A DNA stretch of 64,000 bases, taken from the NCBI RefSeq assembly GCF_014836635.1, contig NZ_JACSQL010000007.1:62001-126000 (forward strand). Direction: 5' to 3'. Every line of letters begins with the position of its first letter. Position 1 is the first letter of the stretch. Below, piece after piece: positions 56,289 through 64,000 of the stretch. The notes below the pieces were generated by a model that was not told the DNA's origin, did no database searches, and was given only the letters and a program-made list of their open reading frames with translations. This DNA comes from Paenibacillus gallinarum. GTDB lineage: Bacteria > Bacillota > Bacilli > Paenibacillales > Paenibacillaceae. The position numbers and the translations under genes are program-made.

Positions 56289-57479
56289 ATGACAAGAGCA
56301 GTGGGAACGGTTGTACGAGGACTTCGTGGTCCGATCATTAACCAAGGTGATTCTATTGAACAAATCGTAGTGGATACCGTCATAAATGCAGCAAAAAGTG
56401 AAGGATTTTCGATTGAGGATCGTGACATTGTTACCATAACTGAATCCATTGTTGCTCGTGCGCAAGGGAACTATGCGACAATCGACCATATAGCGACAGA
56501 TATAAATGAAAAATTCGGTGACGAAACCGTCGGTGTCATTTTCCCAATTCTTAGCCGTAACCGATTTGCTAATTGCTTGAGAGGGATTGCAAAGGGCGCG
56601 AAGAAAGTCATCTTAATGCTAAGCTACCCTGCTGATGAAGTAGGTAATCACCTGGTAGACATCGATGAACTGGATGTAAAAGGCATTAATCCTTGGACCG
56701 ATGTATTGTCAGAAGATCAGTTCCGTGAGCATTTTGGTTATAAAAAACATCCATTTACAGGTGTTGATTACATTGAATATTATAAATCTCTCATTGAAGC
56801 GGAAGGTACAACTTGTGAGGTCATCTTCTCTAATAACCCTAAAACCATTTTAGAGTATACAAAATATGTTCTAACTTGTGATATTCACTCCCGTTTCAGA
56901 ACCAAACGTATTTTAACTAACAATGGTGCTGAAAAAGTATTTGGTCTTGATGATATTTTATCAAAATCAATTAATGGCAGTGGCTACAACGAAGCGTATG
57001 GTCTACTTGGATCCAATAAAGCAACGGAAGAAAGCGTGAAATTATTCCCGAATAATTGTCAACCTATCGTTGATCGTATTCAAGAGAAACTGAAAGAACT
57101 AACTGGTAAAACGGTTGAAGTCATGGTTTATGGAGATGGAGCTTTCAAAGATCCAGTCGGTAAAATTTGGGAACTTGCAGATCCTGTTGTCTCCCCTGCT
57201 TACACCGAGGGACTTAATGGTACTCCAAATGAAGTGAAACTGAAGTACTTGGCAGATAACAACTTCTCTCATCTTCGTGGTGAAGAGTTACAACAAGCAA
57301 TTACTGCATTCATCCAGAATAAGAACGACGATCTCGTTGGTGAAATGGAAGCTCAAGGCACAACGCCTCGTAGACTAACCGATCTCATTGGCTCATTGTC
57401 TGATTTAACTTCAGGCAGCGGCGACAAAGGAACACCAATGATTTACATTCAAGGTTACTTCGATAACTATACAAAATAA
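56289..57479 (+). CDS. Coenzyme F420-0:L-glutamate ligase-like (CofE family) protein
   Basis: 396 aa from ATG 56289 with AAAGGGGAG upstream; the in-frame ATG at 56250 has no site. Family features: VRGLRGPIINQGDSIEQIV, DIVTITESIVARAQGN, ILSRNRFANCLRGIAKGAKKV, VMVYGDGAFKDPVG and DLIGSLSDLTSGSGDKGTP. True CofE adds glutamate to F420-0 with GTP. No other F420 gene is in the window, and Paenibacillaceae are not standard F420 users, so this is more likely an amide ligase of another pathway. Monocistronic with a strong terminator. Confidence 0.8.
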   Translation: MTRAVGTVVRGLRGPIINQGDSIEQIVVDTVINAAKSEGFSIEDRDIVTITESIVARAQGNYATIDHIATDINEKFGDETVGVIFPILSRNRFANCLRGIAKGAKKVILMLSYPADEVGNHLVDIDELDVKGINPWTDVLSEDQFREHFGYKKHPFTGVDYIEYYKSLIEAEGTTCEVIFSNNPKTILEYTKYVLTCDIHSRFRTKRILTNNGAEKVFGLDDILSKSINGSGYNEAYGLLGSNKATEESVKLFPNNCQPIVDRIQEKLKELTGKTVEVMVYGDGAFKDPVGKIWELADPVVSPAYTEGLNGTPNEVKLKYLADNNFSHLRGEELQQAITAFIQNKNDDLVGEMEAQGTTPRRLTDLIGSLSDLTSGSGDKGTPMIYIQGYFDNYTK

Positions 57480-57490
57480 GATAAGCACAA

Positions 57491-57534
57491 AAAAATGCAC
57501 CTTACTAAATTCAATTTTAGTAAGGTGCATTTTT
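57491..57534. terminator. Very strong bidirectional terminator
   Basis: A perfect 19-bp stem (AAAAATGCACCTTACTAAA) with a 6-nt loop and T/A-rich ends on both strands, between the convergent CofE-like and esterase-like genes. Confidence 0.92.
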
Positions 57535-57570
57535 ATTTTGTTTAACGTCTCTACTTGGATGTACAGATGA

Positions 57571-58806
57571 TTATAGGTAACGAGGTGGTGAAACCTTCTT
57601 CACAAAAAATATTCCGCTAAATTGCTCAGCTGGGATAATAAATTTCCTCACTGTTCCATGCTCTAAGATTAGTGTTTTCTCAAATATCCACTTATTGTTT
57701 GGTTGTGCCGTGACATGAGAGAAATCAAGAAACGAAACAAAGGAATCGGTATGATTCATATAATCCTCTAGACTCTTTTTTGGCGCATGGCCAATTCTAT
57801 AAACTGTTCTATTCAATAAATGTGCCTCTCCTTCATACATAAAGAGACCAATATAATAGGAGTCATCCATTAACTCTTTACTTATTAATGAACCCATTGG
57901 TCTGTAATTATTTGATGCTTGGTAATTTTTATAAATATGAGCATTGTGAGCCCAAATGATTATCTTTTCATTCGGATATAATTCATTACAAATCCATTCT
58001 AAGTTAGCTGCCATGATCTGATCCCGATATTTCATATAATCTTGGTAGTTATCGGTTAAATGATTTAGAAAAAGGCGTCTATTATCGAGTTCTTTCTGAA
58101 TGAATGTAAAGGGCAAGTCCAAACCATTATTAATAAAATCCTTTTTCCTATTCATCAGAAGATCATGTAATTGATCTATAATCTCATTTAATTCACTTTG
58201 AATGAATTTATATTCTTGTAACGTCTCTTTGGGCACCCTCTTCCTTCTTCCTCTATATTTGCTAATACGGCCATACCAATGAGCTGTGTTCTCTTCTACT
58301 TTTTGTATATTCTGTTTAAATTCCAATGGAAAATCAATATTGATTTTATTTAAAAATGCCATCAACAAACTCTGTTTGCTGGATGGCTGAAAATCAAAAC
58401 CTATAATATTAAAGTCCTCGCTAGCTTTTAATGATTGGAATAATGAATATGTTTCTTCTGTTTTCCAAAATGGAAAGACAGAATGGTCTATGAATTCATC
58501 AACTGAAAGTTCATCTTTTAGGAAGTTCGAGGTATAACATTCAGTAAGTCCGCTCTCGAATGCTATCACTTTAAATCCCATTTTATGATAGAGAAAATCA
58601 ATCAATTTGGTTTTGAGAAGATTATGCTCAGCAATACCGTGACCATTTTCACCTAGCCATACAATTCGTTTATCCTTTAGGACTTGTTCTAAAAAGTGAA
58701 AATTATCCGCTTTAGATTCGGACAAGGTATCGATAAGATGAGCATGTTCCTTTACCCACTCTACTGACATGTTATATTTTCTCTTTCTTGACTGAAAAAT
58801 TGTCAC
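57571..58806 (-). CDS. Erythromycin-esterase-like protein
   Basis: 411 aa from the GTG at 58804-58806, behind AAAGGGGGAT; a longer reading to 58932 overlaps the preceding gene and has no site. Motifs of the erythromycin esterase family are WLGENGHGIAEHNLLK (with the catalytic-region His), VIAFESGLTECY, FDFQPSS, IIIWAHNAHIYK and RPMGSLISKEL. Family members hydrolyse macrolide lactones or are of unknown function. The last gene of a three-gene operon with a secreted netrin-like protein and a lipoprotein, with no resistance-gene context, so drug resistance is not assumed. Confidence 0.85.
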   Translation of the reverse strand: MTIFQSRKRKYNMSVEWVKEHAHLIDTLSESKADNFHFLEQVLKDKRIVWLGENGHGIAEHNLLKTKLIDFLYHKMGFKVIAFESGLTECYTSNFLKDELSVDEFIDHSVFPFWKTEETYSLFQSLKASEDFNIIGFDFQPSSKQSLLMAFLNKINIDFPLEFKQNIQKVEENTAHWYGRISKYRGRRKRVPKETLQEYKFIQSELNEIIDQLHDLLMNRKKDFINNGLDLPFTFIQKELDNRRLFLNHLTDNYQDYMKYRDQIMAANLEWICNELYPNEKIIIWAHNAHIYKNYQASNNYRPMGSLISKELMDDSYYIGLFMYEGEAHLLNRTVYRIGHAPKKSLEDYMNHTDSFVSFLDFSHVTAQPNNKWIFEKTLILEHGTVRKFIIPAEQFSGIFFVKKVSPPRYL

Positions 58807-58853
58807 CCTTATCCCCCTTTCGATCAATGAATCCTGTAAAATATTTAGCTGGC

Positions 58854-59426
58854 TTATTTCTTTCTTACTCTTCTCCATACCAAGAAAGCCACGACAATAA
58901 TTAATAATCCCATTCCAAGCACTGTCATCCATACGCCTGAGTTTAAACGATTCAATTCCCTTGTATGATCTACTTGTTGTGTAGGTGCTTTACCTTCTCC
59001 TAAAATAGCTAAATCCTCTTCTGCTTGAGCTAATACATTGGTTCGATCACAAATGATGCTTACTAACTGTTCTTTGGCACCATACATAGAAGATGGTTTC
59101 GCATAGACTAAATAATCCTCTCCTTCTTTAAATTGAATCCCACAATCACCTCCACCGCTGCCGGTACGAATGATGATTTGAGATTCTGAACCCCCCTTCC
59201 AGATCTCACTGGTTTCAAATAATACAGCATTCGATAGATATCTATTCGTTCTCTCTTCCTTTACTTCAATTACGCGTCCCGAAAAAACGGCTTCTGATCG
59301 ACTGAATTCATCTTGAACACTTTTAGGCTCTACGCAAGAACAAGCATATGCATTTGAAGGTATGGAGATCGTCATGATGCTCACTAATAGACAAATTAGT
59401 AATATCAAATTCATTTTCCTTTTCAT
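58854..59426 (-). CDS. Secreted netrin/TIMP-like domain protein with C-terminal membrane anchor
   Basis: 190 aa from the third of three clustered ATG codons (59424-59426), 7 nt after GGGG. The signal peptide should be cut after NAYA (residue 28), giving a mature N-terminus Cys-Ser-Cys at 29-31, followed by VEPKSVQDEFSRSEAVFSGRV. This CxC start and strand order recall TIMP/NTR domains, which in animals chelate the metal of proteases through the N-terminal Cys. A transmembrane helix (GVWMTVLGMGLLIIVVAFLVW) and RRVRKK end the protein; no LPXTG motif. Confidence 0.75.
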   Translation of the reverse strand: MKRKMNLILLICLLVSIMTISIPSNAYACSCVEPKSVQDEFSRSEAVFSGRVIEVKEERTNRYLSNAVLFETSEIWKGGSESQIIIRTGSGGGDCGIQFKEGEDYLVYAKPSSMYGAKEQLVSIICDRTNVLAQAEEDLAILGEGKAPTQQVDHTRELNRLNSGVWMTVLGMGLLIIVVAFLVWRRVRKK

Positions 59427-59475
59427 CATCATTCCCCTTTTCATATTCCGTGCCAATGTAACACCATCTACTAAT

Positions 59476-59769
59476 CTAATTATGATCTTTAACGATCTTA
59501 ACTTCATTTAAAGTCACATAATAGGTGTAATCCGAACGCATCTGAGGTCCCTCTCCGTCTTTTGGTTCACAGTCTTGCTGAATGGTGATAACAAATCCAT
59601 TTCCCTTTTCTTGGCTCTCATTAACCTTGTTAAAGGTTTCTAAGTCATTTCCACAGCCAGGAACCTTATCTAGTGCCCTGCTTGTGGCAGTTTCTAAGGT
59701 AAGGTCTTGTTCAGAAACACATCCAGATAATAATACCGCTAGTAAAAATATAGAAAGTAAATTACGCAT
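59476..59769 (-). CDS. Small lipoprotein, unknown function
   Basis: 97 aa from ATG 59767-59769, behind AAGGAGGGG. The signal peptide ends LLSGC with lipidated Cys17. The mature part has TATSRALDKVPGCGNDLETFNKV and GNGFVITIQQDCEP, with two Cys that could form a disulfide, then YTYYVTLNEVKIVKD. It is the first gene of the operon with the netrin-like and esterase-like proteins (49- and 47-bp gaps). No family recognised. Confidence 0.75.
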   Translation of the reverse strand: MRNLLSIFLLAVLLSGCVSEQDLTLETATSRALDKVPGCGNDLETFNKVNESQEKGNGFVITIQQDCEPKDGEGPQMRSDYTYYVTLNEVKIVKDHN

Positions 59770-59911
59770 TACTCCCCTCCTTCTACTTGTATAAACGCAC
59801 CATCTAATCATTTGTTCCAGCTAAACTTATCTAGCGATTAAAATTACTACCTAATCATTGCAAAAAATATACATATTTTGTTTCTGTTTTATTATAATAA
59901 GGTATATTATA

Positions 59912-59925
59912 TGGAAGCGTTTACA
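59912..59925 (+). promoter_or_regulatory. Candidate cre (CcpA) site upstream of the pectate lyase
   Basis: TGGAAGCGTTTACA matches the cre consensus at 13 of 14 positions and lies just downstream of TATATT/TATTAT boxes near 59900, suited to block transcription. Confidence 0.6.
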
Positions 59926-59972
59926 ACATTCTGTTTCTAAGCCTGTTTAACCACTCTTTTTCCCAGTGGATT

Positions 59973-61001
59973 ATGATAGGTTTGGTACATTTTATTCGCT
60001 TCACATGTAAAACCAAACGAACAAAGGAGCTGGTTTACCTGATCACATCAACAATCAAAAGAATTCCCTTTCTACTCGCTTTAACAATGTTCTTCTCCAC
60101 TTTAAGTTTCTTGTTTTTATCTCCTTCTGCCGTAAATGCCGCTTCTGGGGAAACGGCAAGCATCTCAGACATTTTAAAATACCAGCAGGCCGATGGCGGT
60201 TGGAAAAAGGATTATACGACAACGAGCGGAGAGTGGGCCAAGTCTACGATTGATAACAAGGCCACTTATACCGAGATTAGAAGACTTGCAGCTGAGTATC
60301 AAAAAACGAAAGATAGCAAGTATTCTGCTGCAGCGATCAAAGGAATCAATTTCTTGTTGAACATGCAATATGCAAATGGCGGCTGGCCGCAAGTGTATAA
60401 CAGCTCCGGTTATCATAAACACATTACTTTTAATGACAATGCCATGATTAACGTAATGATACTGCTGGATGATGTTGCAAACAAAAAAGGAGACTTTTCC
60501 TTTATCGACAGCACTCTAGCGGGAAGATGTAAAACGGCAGTTACAAAAGGTGTAAACCTTATTTTGCAAATGCAGGTTGTTGTCAATGGAAAGCTAACGG
60601 TTTGGGGACAACAGCATGATTCAGTAACATTAAAGCCCGCTGGTGCAAGAGCGTACGAGGTTCCTTCTCTCTCCGGCCAAGAAAGTGTCGGGATTGTTAA
60701 ATTCCTTAAAACTAGATCTTCTACAACTCAAATTGCTGCTTCGATCAAAGCTGCAGAAGATTGGTTTAAAGCTGTGAAAATTACTGGAATCAAAGTTGTA
60801 AAGACAAGTGATGATGTAGTCGTGACGAGTGATCCGACTGCTCCAGCAATTTGGGCACGTTTTTATGAGATAAATACAAATAAACCGATCTTTGTCGGTC
60901 GTGACGGGATTGTTAAATACAAACTCAGTGATATTGAGCAAGAAAGACGAGTAAATTACTCATGGTATGGAAATTGGCCTAATGGTCTTGGAATATATTA
61001 A
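59973..61001 (+). CDS. Secreted pectate lyase, PL10 family
   Basis: 342 aa by the first ATG, but that ATG has no ribosome site. A CTG at 60039 has AAAGGAG about 9 nt upstream and would begin the protein exactly at a perfect signal peptide (LITSTIKRIPFLLALTMFF, cleavage near VNAA), giving 321 aa; I think this is the real start. PL10 features: ILKYQQADGGWKKD, YANGGWPQVYN, ITFNDNAMINVM, QMQVVVNGKLTVWGQQHD, and the catalytic end APAIWARFYEI...PIFVGRDG. It cleaves polygalacturonate by beta-elimination with calcium. Confidence 0.92.
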   Translation: MIGLVHFIRFTCKTKRTKELVYLITSTIKRIPFLLALTMFFSTLSFLFLSPSAVNAASGETASISDILKYQQADGGWKKDYTTTSGEWAKSTIDNKATYTEIRRLAAEYQKTKDSKYSAAAIKGINFLLNMQYANGGWPQVYNSSGYHKHITFNDNAMINVMILLDDVANKKGDFSFIDSTLAGRCKTAVTKGVNLILQMQVVVNGKLTVWGQQHDSVTLKPAGARAYEVPSLSGQESVGIVKFLKTRSSTTQIAASIKAAEDWFKAVKITGIKVVKTSDDVVVTSDPTAPAIWARFYEINTNKPIFVGRDGIVKYKLSDIEQERRVNYSWYGNWPNGLGIY

Positions 61002-61035
61002 GCAACATCGGTAGCAATGCGGAGTAATAAATTAA

Positions 61036-61066
61036 ACAACCAGTCTCAGTCATAGAGGCTGGTTGT
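61036..61066 (+). terminator. Terminator of the pectate lyase gene
   Basis: ACAACCAGTCTC...GAGGCTGGTTGT, a 12-bp stem with one G-U pair and a 7-nt loop. The downstream T-run is poor, so confidence is moderate. Confidence 0.6.
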
Positions 61067-61135
61067 TATATTTACATATCGTTTGCTGAACAATTTCATT
61101 ATTAAGCAGTGTATACACCTTTTCTTCGCCTAAAG

Positions 61136-62224
61136 TTATGGAATGGGGATGTACTCTCCATTAAATTGATACTGGTAGTTGTCCCCTATTCGAATATATC
61201 CGAGTATACAATGACCTCTATCCCTATATAGAACGCCGGAATAGTTTTCATTGTCTACATTACCTTCTGCAACCATAATTTGATGATCATCACAAGCTAA
61301 AACAATGCCAATATGATCATGAGAATGATCAGTTAATAATTTCTCGAAAATAACAATATCACCACGAGCCGGATCAAACTCTTCTTGATTAACGTCATAA
61401 AAAAATCTAGTTTCGGGCAGCTTTGCCCAATCTAGCAACGCTCCAACTCCGGCAAGCCGATACATATGGTTCGGATAACGAATCGGTAGTAGTAATCCCA
61501 CCCGCATACAGCAGTGATATACAAATGCAGCACACCAGTTACTCTCCAGCACTTTATAAATATCAGCGTCTGGCCAATACTTGCAAATCTCTCTATAATC
61601 CTCATTTTCAGGTACGCCTATAATATTCTTCTTGGCCAAGGTTTCTGCATAATCAGCAAGCATAGAACGTCTGTCTTCCCTATGTGAATTTATTAATTTC
61701 GCATCGATATGATTAGCGGTAGCAAGCGCTTTTACTGTTTCTTCCGGCATTCCTAACTCTCTAAGTACATTTTGTAGTCTATGTATATCCGTTGTAGGAA
61801 CATGTCCATCCGTATTGTGAAAGTACATCTGCAGCAAAATAGCATCTTTCAAAATTTCCTCATAGGGACCATGGCTGCGCTGTCGATCATCTTGATAAAA
61901 GATAGATCTAAGAATAATGGTCATCTCTTTATCGGTAAAGAGTTCGGAGCTGCGTAGGATGGGTCTTACAGCATCAGCACTATTGTGGCCTGGAAAGGTC
62001 TTTACTCCCGTTTTGACGAAATAGTAACTGTGAAGTAACCCCGCGATTGCAGCGATTTCCGGGTCTTGTCCTCTCCTCATAGCAAGCATTGAAGCAAAAC
62101 TAGTAACCCTAGATAGTTGTGACCAAGCCTGATGTTTCTTTAAGCTGTTCTCGGCTGTAAAAAGATTCTCATAAACAAAGGAACGAATATAATCCAGCCG
62201 CTTTATTTTTTTATCACAGATCAT
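61136..62224 (-). CDS. Degenerate HD-domain protein fused to a CHAP amidase-like domain
   Basis: 362 aa from ATG 62222-62224, behind AAGGAGGTG; a reading to 62332 is not needed. The N-terminal half (about 1-200) follows the HD hydrolase helical pattern: RRGQDPEIAAIAGLLHSYYFVKTG, FPGHNSADAVRPIL, DAILLQMYFHNTDG. The key His-Asp is His-Ser here, so metal catalysis is probably lost. The C-terminal part is CHAP/NlpC-like: SNWCAAFVYHCCMRVG with the likely Cys, GDIVIFE, DHIGIVLA. No signal peptide. The gene follows the NAGPA-like gene. Confidence 0.75.
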   Translation of the reverse strand: MICDKKIKRLDYIRSFVYENLFTAENSLKKHQAWSQLSRVTSFASMLAMRRGQDPEIAAIAGLLHSYYFVKTGVKTFPGHNSADAVRPILRSSELFTDKEMTIILRSIFYQDDRQRSHGPYEEILKDAILLQMYFHNTDGHVPTTDIHRLQNVLRELGMPEETVKALATANHIDAKLINSHREDRRSMLADYAETLAKKNIIGVPENEDYREICKYWPDADIYKVLESNWCAAFVYHCCMRVGLLLPIRYPNHMYRLAGVGALLDWAKLPETRFFYDVNQEEFDPARGDIVIFEKLLTDHSHDHIGIVLACDDHQIMVAEGNVDNENYSGVLYRDRGHCILGYIRIGDNYQYQFNGEYIPIP

Positions 62225-62318
62225 TAATTTTACACCTCCTTGTCCCGAGTGACCAACAGAATGACGATTAGAATGTTGAACCTTATACCCCACTATATTT
62301 GGGCCTCGCTTATGCAAT

Positions 62319-63119
62319 TTAGCTCTCCCCATTTACAACAATCATTTGCACCACCTTTCTATCATCACCCTTTAGCTTGACGTTACCGGCGAGCAGTTGT
62401 GAGGACCCATCTCCGTCTAGAAAAATGCCTTCCTGTAATTTTCCAACGGCTACACTACTCTTTATCGCAGTCCGAAACTGTTCGGCCGTACATTTGGTAG
62501 AAGAAACAATAAGGTAGATGTCTCCTGATGTATCATAAGCCATTGCACTGCGTAGCCGCTTATCGCTAGAAAACGGAAGTCGTTCTTCATTAATCGCAGC
62601 ATCATACCACCTGTTATCATCCATTAGGTTCATACTTACTCCACCCTGTGCCCAGAACTTTGTCTCATCTGTAATCGTTAGATCGTCGGCACTTGCAACT
62701 CGCTGAACGTCAACCTTCTTTGTGATCCGATCATATACCATCGTTCCACGGTCGTATTTGGTGTTAAACCAGCCTGATCCATATTCTTTGACATCTCCGT
62801 TTGTAGGAATACCATCCATCACTGCAATACTAAGTAGCTGATCTTCCCAAAAGAATCCGCCATTGATTCCACTGTGTCCCGAACGCACAACGTTGTCGTT
62901 AATCGTCAGCAGCGATATATTATCTGGTTCCGTCTGCAATACGTGTAGAGTAACCCCATTATCAGTAGTTATTTGGGTATACTTCAGTCCATCCGGAGTG
63001 TCTTCTATACTAATAAAGGGCCATGCAAATACAACGCCAAGTGTTAACGTGAAAATACTAAAGAAGATCAGTAAAGAACGTCTTACAAGGGCTACCCTGT
63101 CAATCGCTTTATCTTTCAA
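62319..63119 (-). CDS. NAGPA-like phosphodiester glycosidase, membrane-anchored
   Basis: 266 aa from TTG at 63117-63119, behind AGGAGGAG. A single N-terminal membrane segment (about 13-33) anchors a domain of the phosphodiester glycosidase (PF09992) type: VLQTEPDNISLLTIND, SGINGGFFW, FWAQGGVSMNLM, and IFLDGDGSSQLLAG with the conserved Asp-Gly-Ser pattern. Such domains cleave sugar-phosphodiester bonds in human NAGPA and in bacterial exopolysaccharide or teichoic-acid systems. It lies 94 bp upstream of the CHAP fusion gene. Confidence 0.87.
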   Translation of the reverse strand: MKDKAIDRVALVRRSLLIFFSIFTLTLGVVFAWPFISIEDTPDGLKYTQITTDNGVTLHVLQTEPDNISLLTINDNVVRSGHSGINGGFFWEDQLLSIAVMDGIPTNGDVKEYGSGWFNTKYDRGTMVYDRITKKVDVQRVASADDLTITDETKFWAQGGVSMNLMDDNRWYDAAINEERLPFSSDKRLRSAMAYDTSGDIYLIVSSTKCTAEQFRTAIKSSVAVGKLQEGIFLDGDGSSQLLAGNVKLKGDDRKVVQMIVVNGES

Positions 63120-63196
63120 TACGCACTCCTCCTAATGATTAAGCACCTTATATTTGACATCAACCTTATGTAATCCTTCTCCTATACTTTTATATG

Positions 63197-63227
63197 AAAA
63201 AACAGCCGATCACATTGACCAGCTGTA
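63197..63227 (-). terminator. Terminator of the right-edge gene
   Basis: ACAGC.GGTCA...TGATC.GCTGT on the minus strand with an apical loop, followed by TTTTTT. It lies about 115 bp past the stop at 63344. Confidence 0.6.
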
Positions 63228-63343
63228 ATTAATTCAATATTAAACTATAAATCATTACTACATTAGTTTTGTTCTCGAATCCTATCCCGTACATCATATT
63301 GTCTTACATAACGACAGAAATAACATTCCTTATAATTAAGATA

Positions 63344-64000
63344 TTATTGGGTCTCCCAGTAATCACCAACTAGACCTTCAATAATACTTCCGCTAGCCCA
63401 CGGCATGAGACAAAACCATGTACTGGCTGGGGAACCATCACTATATTTTTCGGTAACCAGTCCTTCAGAATGACAAAACCGTTCAGACATCCATCCTTTT
63501 TTTCCGAAATCAAATTCACCATCGTAACGATTATATGTTTGACATCCCCAGCGAACGGTATCCATCAAACGCAAATATAACATAAGGATCATCACGATTT
63601 TCGGTATAATAGTATAACTCATCTACAATACTGCTGGACATGGGATGAATATGTGGATTCGCTACTGAGGTTACACTGCCCCCACTGCTAGACCAGCCGA
63701 GCGTGCTAAGCGGAGGAGTTTTCACCGGCGAATTATAACAAAATTTGAAAGTAAACTCATAACAAATAGCATCACGCATATGGTCTAGATACAGATCATC
63801 TTTCGTTAAAGCATGAAGATATCTGACTGCCCGGATGTAAGCTAAAATTCCTTCCGAATCCACAGCCTTCTCTGCATCCAATGGGGCACCGTAACATTCC
63901 ATGCGTTTTACGTAAGTCTCATAATAGTGTTGTTCACTATCTTTAAGACTTTCTATATAGGACTCATCTTCAGTTAGCCAGCTGTATTAAGCCATTGCAG
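63344..64000 (-). pseudogene. Broken glycan-degradation-type protein, C-terminal part, with one or two frameshifts
   Basis: Two overlapping frames together give one protein-like sequence: VKRMECYGAPLDAEKAVDSE, YEFTFKFCYNSP, GWSSSGGSVTSVANPHIHPMSSS, then a shift near 63577-63590 into LYLRLMDTVRWGCQTYN, GKKGWMSERFCHSEG and GSPASTWFCLMPWASGS. A second shift may lie at 63977-63987, where LQWLNTAG runs into a stop while the other frame continues as WLTEDESYIE. Rich in aromatics and His like an (alpha/alpha)-barrel enzyme, but I do not recognise the family. It continues beyond the window. Confidence 0.65.

Overview
The window reads as chromosomal DNA from a Paenibacillus-like member of the Bacillota. 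The signs are a moderately AT-rich sequence, AGGAGG-type ribosome binding sites, sigma-A promoters, a tyrosyl T-box leader, YesM/YesN-type two-component genes, SLH-like and copper-amine-oxidase-like stalk domains, and a large plant-polysaccharide gene set. I saw no phage, insertion sequence, CRISPR array, rRNA or tRNA gene. Most genes lie on the minus strand. Genus assignment is inference.

Layout. 0-2.2 kb: MarR regulator with a FUSC-type membrane protein, and an MFS exporter. 2.4-12.9 kb: glycan uptake locus read right to left (YesM-like kinase, YesN-like regulator, CUT1 binding lipoprotein, two permeases, polysaccharide deacetylase, GH2 enzyme); it has no ATPase of its own. 13-19 kb: housekeeping and unknown genes (glpX, glucose dehydrogenase, AAC(3)-family acetyltransferase, SGNH esterase). 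19.4-28.1 kb: hemicellulose block (secreted GH5-CBM13, GH42, GH115, AraC regulator). 28.2-32.7 kb: Ntn-hydrolase-like protein with an HTH regulator behind a double operator, three small unknown genes and an RCC1-repeat stalk protein. 33-38 kb: LOG-family protein, BcrAB-like ABC pair, NodB-fold deacetylase, 57-aa membrane protein, and a frameshifted tyrS behind an intact T-box. 38.1-40.2 kb: secreted rhamnogalacturonan-acetylesterase-like protein with SLH-like repeats. 40.5-47.4 kb: cydABDC and a NarL-type regulator. 47.5-49.9 kb: solitary PemK/MazF-like protein, SUMF1-type lipoprotein, GH11 xylanase. 50-55.2 kb: araBDA with divergent araR. 55.2-57.5 kb: LysR regulator divergent from a CofE-like ligase. 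57.6-59.8 kb: three-gene operon (small lipoprotein, TIMP/netrin-like surface protein, erythromycin-esterase-like protein). 60-64 kb: PL10 pectate lyase, a degenerate-HD plus CHAP fusion, a phosphodiester-glycosidase-like protein, and a broken glycan-type gene at the right edge.

How it works together. Secreted GH11, GH5, PL10 and the acetylesterase would attack xylan and pectin outside the cell. The CUT1 importer, sensed by its own two-component pair, would bring oligomers in. GH2, GH42 and GH115 have no signal peptides and would finish them in the cytoplasm. Released arabinose would enter AraA-AraB-AraD. CcpA-type cre candidates lie upstream of GH2, GH5, GH11 and PL10, and AraR-type boxes lie in the araB-araR gap, so carbon control looks shared.

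Least explained: a Ser in place of the nucleophilic Cys in the Ntn-hydrolase homologue, SD-like sequences at the predicted 5' ends of two secreted-enzyme mRNAs, three 11-bp-spaced TGACAA repeats upstream of cydA, the degenerate-HD/CHAP fusion, the secreted CxC netrin-like protein, and lesions in tyrS and the right-edge gene that could be real or assembly errors.
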